From an uncultured Clostridia bacterium (lineage in GTDB: Bacteria; Bacillota; Clostridia; Christensenellales; Borkfalkiaceae), in assembly GCA_934271265.1 (NCBI GenBank), contig CAKQRE010000003.1, positions 1 through 64,000 on the forward strand: a DNA stretch of 64,000 nucleotides, in the 5' to 3' direction. A program made the position numbers and the translations under genes. The stretch's first letter is position 1. Each line of letters opens with the position of its first letter. Of this stretch, positions 26,176 to 34,897 are shown piece by piece. The notes beneath the pieces were generated by a model. The model ran no database searches. It was not told the origin of the DNA and saw only the letters and a list, made by a program, of their open reading frames with translations.

Positions 26176-26213
26176 ATGTGCGTCGTAAGAACAAAGGAGA
26201 CAAAAGAGAAGTT

Positions 26214-26846
26214 ATGGGCAAATCGGTATACAGCGTACTTCTGAACGATAAACTCGTGGACGAACTCGATAAACTTGCCTGCGAGAAGGGCGTATCCCGT
26301 TCGGTTATGCTCGATCGTATCCTTGCGGATTACTTCCGCGTGGAAACGCCCGATCAGAAGATGCTCGGGATCCTGTCCCGCCTCGAGGAGATCGTCGCGG
26401 GGGCGGCGGGAATGAGATTCGTCAATCAGCCGTCTGTTTCGATGGCGTCTATCCAGAGCGCGCTGAGTTATCGTTATAACCCGACCGTCCGTTACTCGGT
26501 GGAATTATATCCGTCGGGGGACTATTTCGGTAAACTGAAGGTGACCCTCAGGGCAAAAAACCCCGCGCTTACCGGGCTGATGGGGGAATTTTATCGTTTT
26601 TACGCTTATCTTGAAAACAAGTATGCGGGAAAGCGTGTTTATTCCTTCGAAGACGGCAGGTACGAGCGGTTGCTCGAAAAACCGGGGTCGTCCGCAACGG
26701 AAACGGCGGGAGAAAGTCTCGCCTCTTTCGTGGGGCTTCTCGATTCGATCATGAAAGATTTTTTTGCGAATGCGAAAGATCTTCCGTCGGCTTACGATAA
26801 ATTAGAGAAAAAATATGCGGGCGAACTTTCTTCGCTCGAATTGTGA
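26214..26846 (+). CDS. Ribbon-helix-helix (CopG/Arc-like) DNA-binding protein
   Basis: This 210-aa protein begins with a ribbon-helix-helix domain of about 45 residues: the strand SVYSVLLNDKLVDELDKL is followed by SRSVMLDRILADYF. RHH dimers bind DNA through the N-terminal strand. The remaining 160 residues have no family I recognise; they contain TVRYSVELYPSGDYFGKLK, which suggests a beta-rich ligand or partner domain, and a helical C-terminus. ATG 26214 is preferred to a GTG at 26178, which lacks a ribosome site. The gene lies nine bases upstream of clpB under one consensus promoter, so it may autoregulate the pair and thereby control the chaperone. Confidence 0.75.
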   Translation: MGKSVYSVLLNDKLVDELDKLACEKGVSRSVMLDRILADYFRVETPDQKMLGILSRLEEIVAGAAGMRFVNQPSVSMASIQSALSYRYNPTVRYSVELYPSGDYFGKLKVTLRAKNPALTGLMGEFYRFYAYLENKYAGKRVYSFEDGRYERLLEKPGSSATETAGESLASFVGLLDSIMKDFFANAKDLPSAYDKLEKKYAGELSSLEL

Positions 26847-26855
26847 GGTGAGCAT

Positions 26856-29450
26856 ATGAACAGCGATAACATGACCAGAAAAAGTATAGAAGGATTCAAT
26901 ACCGCCGTAAACCTTGCAAAGGATAACGGGAATCAGGAAGTGGGGCAGGTGCATCTGCTTGCGGCTCTTCTCGGTCAGTCGGACGGGATCGTTCCCGTTC
27001 TGCTGAAAAAAGCGGGGATCTCCGTCGAAACGCTGAAAAGGCGCGCGGAAGAAGAGATCGCGAAATTGCCGAAAGTGAGCGGCGGAAGCGAAAGCTACTT
27101 ATCGAACGCCCTCCGCTCCGCTATGGACGCCGCCGAGAAACAGGCGCGCGACATGAAGGACGAATACGTTTCCGTCGAACACCTGTTTTACGGGCTTCTC
27201 GAAAAGGGAGACAACACGGTCGCGAAACTGTTCGCGGAGGCGAGCGTTACGAAGGACGCGTTCATGAAGGCGTTGATGGAGGTTCGCGGGAACGTCCGTG
27301 TGACGGGCGACAGTCCGGAAGACACTTACGACGTGTTGAATAAATACGGCGCGGATCTCGTGGAACGGGCGAGAGAGAATAAGATCGACCCCGTGATCGG
27401 CAGAGACGCCGAGATCAGAAACGTGATCCGTATTCTCTCCCGTAAAACCAAAAACAACCCCGTGCTGATCGGCGAAGCGGGCGTCGGTAAAACGGCGATC
27501 GCGGAGGGGCTTGCCATTCGTATCATGAAAGGAGACGTGCCCGAAAATCTGAAGGACAGAAAGCTTTTCTCCCTCGATATGGGCGCTTTGGTTGCGGGCG
27601 CGAAGTTCCGCGGCGAATTCGAGGAAAGGTTGAAAGCCGTTCTCGAAGAAGTGCGCAAGAGCGAAGGGAAGATCATTCTTTTCATCGACGAACTTCATAC
27701 GATCGTGGGCGCGGGTAAAACGGAAGGCGCGATGGACGCGGGCAATCTGTTAAAACCCATGCTTGCGCGCGGCGAGCTGCATTGTATCGGCGCTACGACG
27801 CTGGACGAATACCGCAAGTATATCGAAAAAGACCCCGCGCTCGAGAGAAGGTTCCAGCCCGTTACGGTGAACGAACCTTCCGTGGAAGACACGGTGTCTA
27901 TTTTAAGAGGTTTAAAGGAAAGATACGAAGTCTTTCACGGCGTCAAAATACAGGATAACGCGCTTATAGCCGCGGCAACGCTTTCCGATCGTTATATTAC
28001 GGACAGGTTTTTGCCCGATAAAGCCATCGACCTTGTGGATGAAGCCTGCGCTTCCATCAAAACGGAAATGAACTCCATGCCTTCCGAAATGGAAGACGTT
28101 TCGAGAAAGATCATGCAGTACGAGATCGAGGAAACGTCTTTGAAAAAGGAGACGGACACGCTGTCGAAACAGAGGCTCGAAGATCTTCGCAAAGAACTTG
28201 CCGATTTAAGAGAAAAATACAACGGAATGAAAGCCGCATGGCAGGCGGAAAAAGCGAGGATCGGGAACGTGCAGAAATTGCGCGAAGAGATCGAGTCTGT
28301 CGGCGCGCAGATCCAGAAAGCCGAAAGGGAATACGATCTGAACCGCGCCGCGGAACTGAAATACGGAAAACTTCCCGCCTTAAAGGGTAAACTCGAAGAA
28401 GCGGAAAAAGAAGTCGCGTCCGAAAAGGATTCTCTTCTTCACGACAAGGTGACCGAAGAGGACATCGCGAAGATCGTGTGCCGCTGGACGGGTATCCCCG
28501 TGGCGAAACTGATGGAAGGCGAAAGGGAAAAACTCCTGCGCCTCGAAGATATTCTCCATGAAAGCGTGGTCGGACAGGACGAAGCGGTGCGCTCCGTTGC
28601 GGAAGCGATCCTGCGTTCCCGCGCGGGCATTGCCGATCCCGATCGTCCGATCGGTTCCTTCCTTTTCTTAGGCCCTACGGGCGTCGGGAAAACGCAACTT
28701 GCGAAAACCCTTGCGAAAGCGCTTTTCGACGACGAGAAGAACATGATCCGTATCGATATGAGCGAGTATATGGAGAAATTCTCGGTCTCCCGTCTGATCG
28801 GCGCGCCTCCGGGATACGTCGGATTCGAAGACGGCGGTCAGCTTACGGAAGCGGTGAGAAGAAGACCTTATTCCGTCATTCTTTTCGATGAGATCGAAAA
28901 AGCCCATCCCGACGTATTCAACATCCTTTTGCAGGTGCTTGATGACGGCAGGATCACCGATTCGCAGGGCAGAACGGTCGATTTTAAAAATACCGTCATC
29001 ATTTTAACAAGCAACCTCGGTTCTCCGATCATTCTCGACGGCATCGGGGAAGACGGCGAGATCACGGATAAGGCGAAAGCGGAAGTGAACGATCTGCTAA
29101 AGCGCAGTTTCCGTCCCGAATTTCTGAATCGTCTCGACGAGATCGTGTTCTATAAGCCGCTGAAGAAAGAAGAGATCTTCAGGATCGTGGATCTTCTGCT
29201 TGCTTCTTTAAAAGAGAGACTTGCGGAAAAACGTATCGGTCTCGAAGTGACGGAATCGGCAAAGAATTATATTGCAGAGCAGGGCTACGACCCCGTTTAC
29301 GGCGCGAGACCTTTGAAGAGATATCTCCAGCACAGTGTGGAAACGATGCTTGCGAAGAAGATGATCGCGAACGAATTCGGGCAGGGCGATACCGCGATCG
29401 TCGATTTCGACGGCGAAGGGCTTACGATCTATGCCCGCAAGGCAAATTAA
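26856..29450 (+). CDS. clpB: ATP-dependent disaggregase ClpB
   Basis: ClpB (864 aa, full length) is the hexameric AAA+ chaperone that threads aggregated proteins with DnaK help. The N-domain spans about 1-150. NBD1 carries Walker A GEAGVGKT (about 205) and Walker B ILFIDELHTIVGAG, and the coiled-coil middle domain runs from about 395 to 525. NBD2 carries GPTGVGKT (about 605), VILFDEIEKAHPDVFN, and the sensor-2 region GARPLKRYLQ. The pore loop KFRGEFEERLK is present. A GAGGTGAGC site precedes the ATG. It is cotranscribed with the RHH gene just upstream. I see no CIRCE or CtsR box in its promoter region. Confidence 0.97.
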   Translation: MNSDNMTRKSIEGFNTAVNLAKDNGNQEVGQVHLLAALLGQSDGIVPVLLKKAGISVETLKRRAEEEIAKLPKVSGGSESYLSNALRSAMDAAEKQARDMKDEYVSVEHLFYGLLEKGDNTVAKLFAEASVTKDAFMKALMEVRGNVRVTGDSPEDTYDVLNKYGADLVERARENKIDPVIGRDAEIRNVIRILSRKTKNNPVLIGEAGVGKTAIAEGLAIRIMKGDVPENLKDRKLFSLDMGALVAGAKFRGEFEERLKAVLEEVRKSEGKIILFIDELHTIVGAGKTEGAMDAGNLLKPMLARGELHCIGATTLDEYRKYIEKDPALERRFQPVTVNEPSVEDTVSILRGLKERYEVFHGVKIQDNALIAAATLSDRYITDRFLPDKAIDLVDEACASIKTEMNSMPSEMEDVSRKIMQYEIEETSLKKETDTLSKQRLEDLRKELADLREKYNGMKAAWQAEKARIGNVQKLREEIESVGAQIQKAEREYDLNRAAELKYGKLPALKGKLEEAEKEVASEKDSLLHDKVTEEDIAKIVCRWTGIPVAKLMEGEREKLLRLEDILHESVVGQDEAVRSVAEAILRSRAGIADPDRPIGSFLFLGPTGVGKTQLAKTLAKALFDDEKNMIRIDMSEYMEKFSVSRLIGAPPGYVGFEDGGQLTEAVRRRPYSVILFDEIEKAHPDVFNILLQVLDDGRITDSQGRTVDFKNTVIILTSNLGSPIILDGIGEDGEITDKAKAEVNDLLKRSFRPEFLNRLDEIVFYKPLKKEEIFRIVDLLLASLKERLAEKRIGLEVTESAKNYIAEQGYDPVYGARPLKRYLQHSVETMLAKKMIANEFGQGDTAIVDFDGEGLTIYARKAN

Positions 29451-29465
29451 AACAGAAGAGGGCAG

Positions 29466-29480
29466 ATAAGTCGATTAACG
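29466..29480 (+). repeat. 15-mer ATAAGTCGATTAACG, intergenic copy
   Basis: An exact match to copies at 35997-36011 and 40265-40279 (minus strand), with 13 of 15 bases shared at 38901-38915. It lies between clpB and its terminator. Confidence 0.7.
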
Positions 29481-29500
29481 GCATATTTGCGAATAAATAG

Positions 29501-29544
29501 AAACCCCGTTGCGCATGGTTTTAACGTGCGCGACGGGGTTTTTT
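29501..29544 (+). terminator. clpB terminator (possibly bidirectional)
   Basis: AACCCCGT and ACGGGGTT arms with inner GCGCA/TGCGC pairing, followed by TTTTTT. It lies between clpB and the convergent AraC gene. Confidence 0.85.
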
Positions 29545-29555
29545 GACGTGGGAGA

Positions 29556-30485
29556 TCACTCCGATAAAACGGAATTTCGTTCGGTTATCTCCGGATTTAT
29601 TTGCGCAATATTCTCTCTTTTGGCGGCAGAACCGTGTTTGCGGTAGGAAAGGGGAGTTACGCCCTCCGATTTTTTAAAGGTTTTGAAAAATCGGTTCTGA
29701 TCGAAATAGCCGCATTGCTCCGAGATCGCCGCCACGGACATATCCGTTTCTTCCAACAGTTTTTTGGCGAGAGTCATTCTGCATTTGATCACGTATTGCT
29801 GGGGCGGGATGCCCATGTACTTTTTGAACACGTGCGTCAGATAACACTGATTGATGTAAAGATCCTTGCATACGTCGTCTATCGAAGAGATTTTCGCGAA
29901 GTTTTCCGTAAGATAGGAATAAATACGGGAAAAAGTCATGTTTTTCACGAGCTTTCTTTCGGTTACGTTCGTTTGCCGTAAGATGCCCGTCAGGATCAGC
30001 TTTGTCCAGTATTCCGCCATGATCTCGGAATACGGCATTTCGGTCTGCGTTTCCGATACCAGAGAATGAAAGCAGGTTTCGAACCGCCGCTTCCTGTCTC
30101 CCGAAGTATGAATGACGGGCGTTGCGTTTTCCGGCAACAGGCAATCGTCCGGAAAATCATTGAGTTTCAGCCCCGTGCAGGCAAAAAAGAACATTTCGAG
30201 CGGCGCAACGTCTTCCGAACGTTCTTTGTGTAAAACGCCAGCGTTATAGATCAGAATGTCTCCTTCGGAAACGTTATAAGATTCGTTCCCGATATCGGCG
30301 ACGCCCGCCCCCGATACGATGAAGATCACTTCGCAGAAATCGTGCGAATGTAGATTTTCCGTCCAGTGACGGGAACGTTCGAGATGTCCCGCATAGAGCA
30401 TTCTGGCGTTGAACGTCAGGGCGTTTTCCTTTGCCGGCGTGTAATGTCTCCGGCATGACGAGTCGGATCGATGAATTTCCCTCAT
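29556..30485 (-). CDS. AraC-family regulator of the sugar ABC transporter
   Basis: This 309-aa protein has an N-terminal cupin sensor, with the HSHDFCEVIFIVSGAGVADIG fold signature near residue 45. Its C-terminal AraC double HTH includes SSIDDVCKDLYINQCYLTHVFKK and SVAAISEQCGYFDQNRFFKTFKKSEG, then TPLSYR. The frame opens upstream, but ATG 30485 follows GGGGAGAA and gives a normal length. It is divergent from the ABC importer operon, sharing a 220-bp intergenic region with repeats that could be its binding sites, so it very likely controls that operon in response to the transported sugar. Confidence 0.92.
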   Translation of the reverse strand: MREIHRSDSSCRRHYTPAKENALTFNARMLYAGHLERSRHWTENLHSHDFCEVIFIVSGAGVADIGNESYNVSEGDILIYNAGVLHKERSEDVAPLEMFFFACTGLKLNDFPDDCLLPENATPVIHTSGDRKRRFETCFHSLVSETQTEMPYSEIMAEYWTKLILTGILRQTNVTERKLVKNMTFSRIYSYLTENFAKISSIDDVCKDLYINQCYLTHVFKKYMGIPPQQYVIKCRMTLAKKLLEETDMSVAAISEQCGYFDQNRFFKTFKKSEGVTPLSYRKHGSAAKRENIAQINPEITERNSVLSE

Positions 30486-30539
30486 AAAATTTTCTCCCCG
30501 GATCATGTTTGCGGGTTTTCCCGCGGCGACCTGTCTGCT

Positions 30540-30617
30540 GCTATAAACAGCCGCTATAAACATTATAATATACATGAAAAGAAAAATCAAGTCGTTTTTG
30601 AAAATTCTGTCGTTTTT
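30540..30617. promoter_or_regulatory. Candidate AraC operator repeats
   Basis: Two GCTATAAACA copies (30540-30549 and 30553-30562) and two GTCGTTTTT copies (30591-30599 and 30609-30617) lie between the divergent promoters. AraC proteins usually bind direct repeats, so these are candidate sites, not demonstrated ones. Confidence 0.4.
30562..30590 (-). promoter_or_regulatory. Promoter of the divergent AraC gene
   Basis: On the minus strand, TTGATT at 30590-30585 and TATAAT at 30567-30562 with a 17-bp spacer. Confidence 0.7.
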
Positions 30618-30645
30618 TGCTTACGAATTTCAGCAAGAAACGATA

Positions 30646-30674
30646 TTGAAAAACGGAAAAATATGCGTTACAAT
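30646..30674 (+). promoter_or_regulatory. Promoter of the sugar ABC operon
   Basis: TTGAAA at 30646-30651 and TACAAT at 30669-30674 with a 17-bp spacer, about 30 bp before the first gene. Confidence 0.7.
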
Positions 30675-30703
30675 AAAATTACAAGAATTTGAGAGGGAAA
30701 GTT

Positions 30704-32203
30704 ATGAACCAGTTGATTGAAATGGAAGGGATCGACAAACGCTTTCTCGGCGTACACGCGCTGAAAGGCGTCCGCTTTGATCTCCGGGAGGGAGAAGTTC
30801 ATGCTCTCGTCGGAGAAAACGGAGCGGGCAAGTCGACGCTCATGAAGGTTCTTACGGGGATCCATCAGCCGGACGGCGGAACGATCCGTTACCTCGGTGA
30901 ACCCTATGCGGTGAAAAACATAGGCGAATCTCAGGAACGCGGTATCAGCATGATCCACCAGGAACTCAACATGATGAACGACCTGACCGTCGCTCAGAAC
31001 ATCTTTATCGGAAGAGAAAAGATGTCCGGCGGAGGGTGGATCGACGACGGTGCGATGATCAAAGAATCGGAGCAATTGTTCCGACACATCGGTATCCGGA
31101 TCGATCCGAAAATGAAGCTCGGCAATCTTACGGTCGGAAAACAGCAGATGGTTGAGATCGCGAAGGCGATTTCCCGCAAATGCCGCGTTCTGATCCTGGA
31201 CGAGCCGACAGCCGCGCTCACGCAGACGGAGATAGACGATCTTTTCCGCATCATGGGCGAGCTGAAACAGAAAGGGATCGGGATGATCTACATTTCCCAC
31301 CGTATGGACGAGATCAAAAAGATCTCCGACCGCATTACCGTAATGCGTGACGGCGAGTATGTGGACACGGTGAACACCGCGGAAGTCTCGAAAGATCAGA
31401 TCATCAACATGATGATCGGGCGCGTGGTCTACGAAGACCCGAAAACGCACAGCGAAGTTCCGGAAGACGCCCCCGTCGTACTGGAAGTCAAGGATCTGTG
31501 CCGCGGCAAAGAGATCCGCAACGTCAGTTTCAAACTCAGAAAAGGAGAGATCTTAGGCTTCTCCGGACTGATGGGCGCGGGCAGAACGGAAGTCGCGAGA
31601 GCGATCTTCGGCGCGGATCGGATCGACGGCGGTTCGATCTTCGTGAACGGAAAGCAGGTGAGGATCCGTTCTCCGAAAGACGCGGTGCATTACGGTATCG
31701 GCTATCTTTCCGAAGACCGTAAACGCTACGGTCTGATGCTCGACAAATCGGTTGCGGAAAACACGGCGCTCGCGTCGGTCGACCGTTATATTACGGGCGG
31801 ACTGATCAACGACAAAAAGCTGAAAAAAGAGGCGGAGATTTACAACAGAAAGCTGAAGACGAAAACGCCGTCGATGGAACAGGCTTTGAAGAACCTTTCC
31901 GGCGGCAATCAGCAGAAGGTCATTATCGCAAGATGGCTGATCCGCAACAGCGATATTCTGATTTTCGACGAACCGACCCGCGGAATCGACGTCGGGGCGA
32001 AGAGCGAAATTTATACGCTGATGAACGAACTTGCAAAACAGGGCAAATCGATCATCATGATCTCTTCCGAACTCGTGGAGATCCTCCGTATGAGCGACCG
32101 CGTTCTCGTGATGTGCGAAGGACGCAAAACGGGCGAACTCGATATTTCGGAAGCAAACCAGGAAAATATTATGAAACTTGCTACTATGAGGGAGGAGCAA
32201 TGA
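30704..32203 (+). CDS. Sugar ABC importer, tandem ATPase subunit (RbsA/MglA type)
   Basis: This 499-aa protein has two ABC modules in one chain, as in ribose, galactose and related carbohydrate importers. Module 1 has Walker A GENGAGKSTLMKVL, signature LTVGKQQMVEIAKAIS and Walker B VLILDEPTAALT. Module 2 has a degenerate Walker A at GLMGAGRTEVARAIFG, signature LSGGNQQKVIIARWL and ILIFDEPTRGIDVGAKSEIY. The degenerate second P-loop is normal for this family. ATG 30704 follows GAGAGGGA. It forms an operon with the permease (one base apart) and the binding protein. The sugar is not fixed by sequence; rhaA lies 28 kb away and gives no firm link. Confidence 0.94.
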   Translation: MNQLIEMEGIDKRFLGVHALKGVRFDLREGEVHALVGENGAGKSTLMKVLTGIHQPDGGTIRYLGEPYAVKNIGESQERGISMIHQELNMMNDLTVAQNIFIGREKMSGGGWIDDGAMIKESEQLFRHIGIRIDPKMKLGNLTVGKQQMVEIAKAISRKCRVLILDEPTAALTQTEIDDLFRIMGELKQKGIGMIYISHRMDEIKKISDRITVMRDGEYVDTVNTAEVSKDQIINMMIGRVVYEDPKTHSEVPEDAPVVLEVKDLCRGKEIRNVSFKLRKGEILGFSGLMGAGRTEVARAIFGADRIDGGSIFVNGKQVRIRSPKDAVHYGIGYLSEDRKRYGLMLDKSVAENTALASVDRYITGGLINDKKLKKEAEIYNRKLKTKTPSMEQALKNLSGGNQQKVIIARWLIRNSDILIFDEPTRGIDVGAKSEIYTLMNELAKQGKSIIMISSELVEILRMSDRVLVMCEGRKTGELDISEANQENIMKLATMREEQ

Positions 32204-32204
32204 T

Positions 32205-33569
32205 ATGAAAACGGAAGCAAATCAGTACGAAGTTGCCCTGAATCTTCGCGGAAGAGCGCGCAGATGGGGCGTAAGAACGTGGAATAACCTTCTGACCAAC
32301 GGAAAACAGAATATGATCATCATCGGCGCGACGCTCGTGCTGTATCTGCTGTTCACGTTGATCAACAGCAACTTTTCAAGCAAGAGCAACTTGCTTACGA
32401 TGACGAAATCTCTCGTGCCGTATGCGATGTTGGGGCTCGGCGTAACGTTCGTGATCGCCACCGGCGGTATCGATCTTTCCATCGGTACGGTTTGTATCGC
32501 GGCTCCCGTAATCGCGGGCGCGATCTGCAGAACGACTAACTCGGCAGAAGACGGTTGTCTCTGGGGTACAATTCCGATCATGCTGATCGTCGGCGTGCTT
32601 TTCGGACTTATTAACGGATTATTGATCGCAAAATGCAAACTTCCGCCGTTTATCGCAACGCTCGGCACGATGCTGTTATCCCGCGGACTTTCCGCAGTTA
32701 TCGCGCAGATTTTCACGAAATCGACTTCTGCGATAAATTATCCCTCGATCAGCTGGTTGCAGAAAGTTTTCTCGAACGTGAACGGGTTCCCCATCGGTCT
32801 CGTGTGGGTGCTCGGGTTAACGATCATCTGTATGATCGTGATGTTCAAAACAAAAATAGGCAGATACATTCTCGCCATCGGCAGTAACGAAGAGGCGGCT
32901 CGCCTTTCGGGTATCAACGTAGATTGTTATAAAATCATCGCTTACGTGATCGGCGGCTTGTTCGCCGGGATCGCCGCGATTTTCTACACGGCAACCAATC
33001 CTTCGCTCACGCTTGCGGGAGGAAACGGCATAGAGCTCGACGCGATCGCCGGCGTTTACATCGGCGGCACGAGCACGACGGGCGGTACCGCGTCTATCGT
33101 CGGCACGATCTTCGGCGCCATCATCCTCGTCGTGATCCGTCAGGGGCTGAACCTTTCTCTCAGTGCGCTTGACAATTCTCTTAACGCAACTTTCATTACC
33201 CATGCCGTTACCGGCGTTATCGTAGTGGCAGCCGTTCTTCTCGATATCTTCAAAAAGAAAGCCGCTGTCCGCGTAAAGAAAGAAACGAGAGTACAGAAGG
33301 CGACCAAGCAGATGAAAGAGCAGATCGTACGTTTAAAAGAAGAAAAAGACGTTGCGCTTACGCAAAAAAATAAGGATAGAGCGAGCGAGATCGATAACGA
33401 GATCGCCGCGCTGAAAGCGAACTTCGCGACGGAACTTCCGAGACTTCGCGAAGAAGACGTCAGAGATCTCGTTCAGGAAAGAAGGCATCGGGAAGAACAG
33501 AAAAACGATCTTCGCGCGCAGAAAATAGCCGAAAAGGAAGAGAGAAAAAAGGCGAAAGCCGGGAAATAA
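32205..33569 (+). CDS. Sugar ABC importer permease with long charged C-terminal tail
   Basis: This 454-aa subunit belongs to the RbsC/BPD_transp_2 family. Residues about 35-345 form the usual hydrophobic core, with GLGVTFVIATGGIDLSIGTV, GLINGLLIAKCKLPPFIATLGTM and GGTSTTGGTASIVGT as family signatures. Family members usually end there at about 320-350 residues. Here a tail of roughly 105 residues follows, almost entirely charged and predicted helical or coiled coil, running from KKKAAVRVKKE through EEKDVALTQKNKDRAS to EEQKNDLRAQKIAEKEERKK. It should lie in the cytoplasm. Its role is unknown; the reading frame and codon use continue without a break, so it is not an obvious error. Confidence 0.93.
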   Translation: MKTEANQYEVALNLRGRARRWGVRTWNNLLTNGKQNMIIIGATLVLYLLFTLINSNFSSKSNLLTMTKSLVPYAMLGLGVTFVIATGGIDLSIGTVCIAAPVIAGAICRTTNSAEDGCLWGTIPIMLIVGVLFGLINGLLIAKCKLPPFIATLGTMLLSRGLSAVIAQIFTKSTSAINYPSISWLQKVFSNVNGFPIGLVWVLGLTIICMIVMFKTKIGRYILAIGSNEEAARLSGINVDCYKIIAYVIGGLFAGIAAIFYTATNPSLTLAGGNGIELDAIAGVYIGGTSTTGGTASIVGTIFGAIILVVIRQGLNLSLSALDNSLNATFITHAVTGVIVVAAVLLDIFKKKAAVRVKKETRVQKATKQMKEQIVRLKEEKDVALTQKNKDRASEIDNEIAALKANFATELPRLREEDVRDLVQERRHREEQKNDLRAQKIAEKEERKKAKAGK

Positions 33570-33591
33570 AAAAGACCTACTGACAAACGGG

Positions 33592-33619
33592 CTTCCGGTC
33601 GGAGAAAACCGACCGGAAG
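33592..33619 (+). promoter_or_regulatory. Intercistronic hairpin before the binding-protein gene
   Basis: Perfect CTTCCGGTCGG and CCGACCGGAAG arms with an AGAAAA loop and no T run. Such hairpins between permease and binding-protein genes often stabilise or partition the mRNA so that the binding protein is made in excess. Confidence 0.65.
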
Positions 33620-33691
33620 AAACAAAAATCATTATTTCGGAAAAGACGCGAAAAAAGTCGCGCTTTGAAAAATATTTTGGAGGAAATTGAG

Positions 33692-34741
33692 ATGAACAAA
33701 ATTCTCAGAAGAGCACTCGGTGTAGCGGTTGCGGGCGTAATGTCTGCGGCAATGGTATTCGGAACGGCGGCTTGCGGTAACGGCGGTAAAGCCGAAAACG
33801 GTACGATCGCGGTGATCGCGAAAGGCGAAACGCACGCTTTCTGGCAGGCGGTAAAAGCCGGCGCGGAAGCGGCAGGCAAGGAATATAAGTACGACGTGAC
33901 CTTCCGCGGACCTACGGCGGAATCGGAACAGTACGTAAGCGCTCAGCGCGAAATGGTTCAGAGCGCGCTCAACAATAAGAAAACGAAAGCCCTGGTTATG
34001 GCGACGATCGGTCTCGGATTTGCCGATGAGCTGACGCAGGCTTACGACAACAAAATTCCCGTTGTGGAATTCGACAGCGGTCTTTACAACAACGGCGCGG
34101 ACGTAACGAAGGATAAAGATCCCAGAGCGGGCAAAGTTGCAACCGACAACCGCGCGGCGGCAGCTCTCGTTGCGGAAAACTTCTATAAGTACCTTGTCGA
34201 TAACAACAAAATGACGAAGGGAACCGCGTATAAGATCGGCGTGATCCAGCACGATTCCACCTCTACCGGTATCGACAGAGCGGAAGGTTTCATCAACAAG
34301 ATCAAGGAACTCGCTCAGAAAGACGGTTATACGCTCGATATCAACAGACAGGTGAAGACAAACAACACCGGTGAATACGTTGCCGCTCTTACCGCATTGA
34401 AAGATTACGGCGCTCAGTCCATCTTCATGTCCAACGAAGGCGTAGTAAACGAAGTTCAGCCCATTGTCGTCGACGAAAAAAATACGTATAAAGATATCCT
34501 TTTCTGCGGATTCGACTGCGGTACCTTCCAATATAACTGGATCAAGGACAACGGTAAAACGTTTGCTCTTCTCGTCGGCTCCGTCGCGCAGGATTCTTAC
34601 AGCATCGGTTACAAAGCCGTAGAACTTGCCGCGAAGAAACTTGCGGGCGAAACGGTTGCGGACGTAGGTATCGCCGGTCAGTGGTACACCGTTGACAATA
34701 TCGACGATCTTCTTGCGAGGAACGTTTTCTACAAAACTTAA
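33692..34741 (+). CDS. Sugar ABC importer substrate-binding lipoprotein
   Basis: This 349-aa protein is a periplasmic-binding-protein-like (type 1, RbsB/Peripla_BP_4) lipoprotein. Residues 1-27 form a signal peptide and C28 (GTAACGNGG) is the probable lipidated cysteine. The mature part starts IAVIAKGETHAFWQAVKAGAEAA, the standard first strand and helix, and includes QREMVQSALNNKKTKALV and a late hinge segment ILFCGFDCGTFQYNWIKDN. GGAGG lies eight bases before ATG 33692. It is the last gene of the importer operon. The ligand is unknown; the fold suits a pentose, hexose or deoxy sugar. Confidence 0.93.
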   Translation: MNKILRRALGVAVAGVMSAAMVFGTAACGNGGKAENGTIAVIAKGETHAFWQAVKAGAEAAGKEYKYDVTFRGPTAESEQYVSAQREMVQSALNNKKTKALVMATIGLGFADELTQAYDNKIPVVEFDSGLYNNGADVTKDKDPRAGKVATDNRAAAALVAENFYKYLVDNNKMTKGTAYKIGVIQHDSTSTGIDRAEGFINKIKELAQKDGYTLDINRQVKTNNTGEYVAALTALKDYGAQSIFMSNEGVVNEVQPIVVDEKNTYKDILFCGFDCGTFQYNWIKDNGKTFALLVGSVAQDSYSIGYKAVELAAKKLAGETVADVGIAGQWYTVDNIDDLLARNVFYKT

Positions 34742-34860
34742 GCAAAAAAATTGCGGCAAAACGAATTGCCGCAACCGAAAGAAAGGGGTGTGATCCCCGA
34801 AAAATTCAGTTTACTCATTACCCCGAAATGCGGGTCATCCGCATTGAAATTTTCCCTCAG

Positions 34861-34897
34861 GACCGTCGCCGGAAATCCGGCGGCGGTTCATTTTTTT
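34861..34897 (+). terminator. Terminator after the sugar ABC operon
   Basis: ACCGTCGCCGG and CCGGCGGCGGT arms with a short AAAT loop, followed by TCATTTTTTT. A second hairpin, TTGCGGCAA/TTGCCGCAA, lies directly after the stop at 34749-34772 but lacks a T run. Confidence 0.75.
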
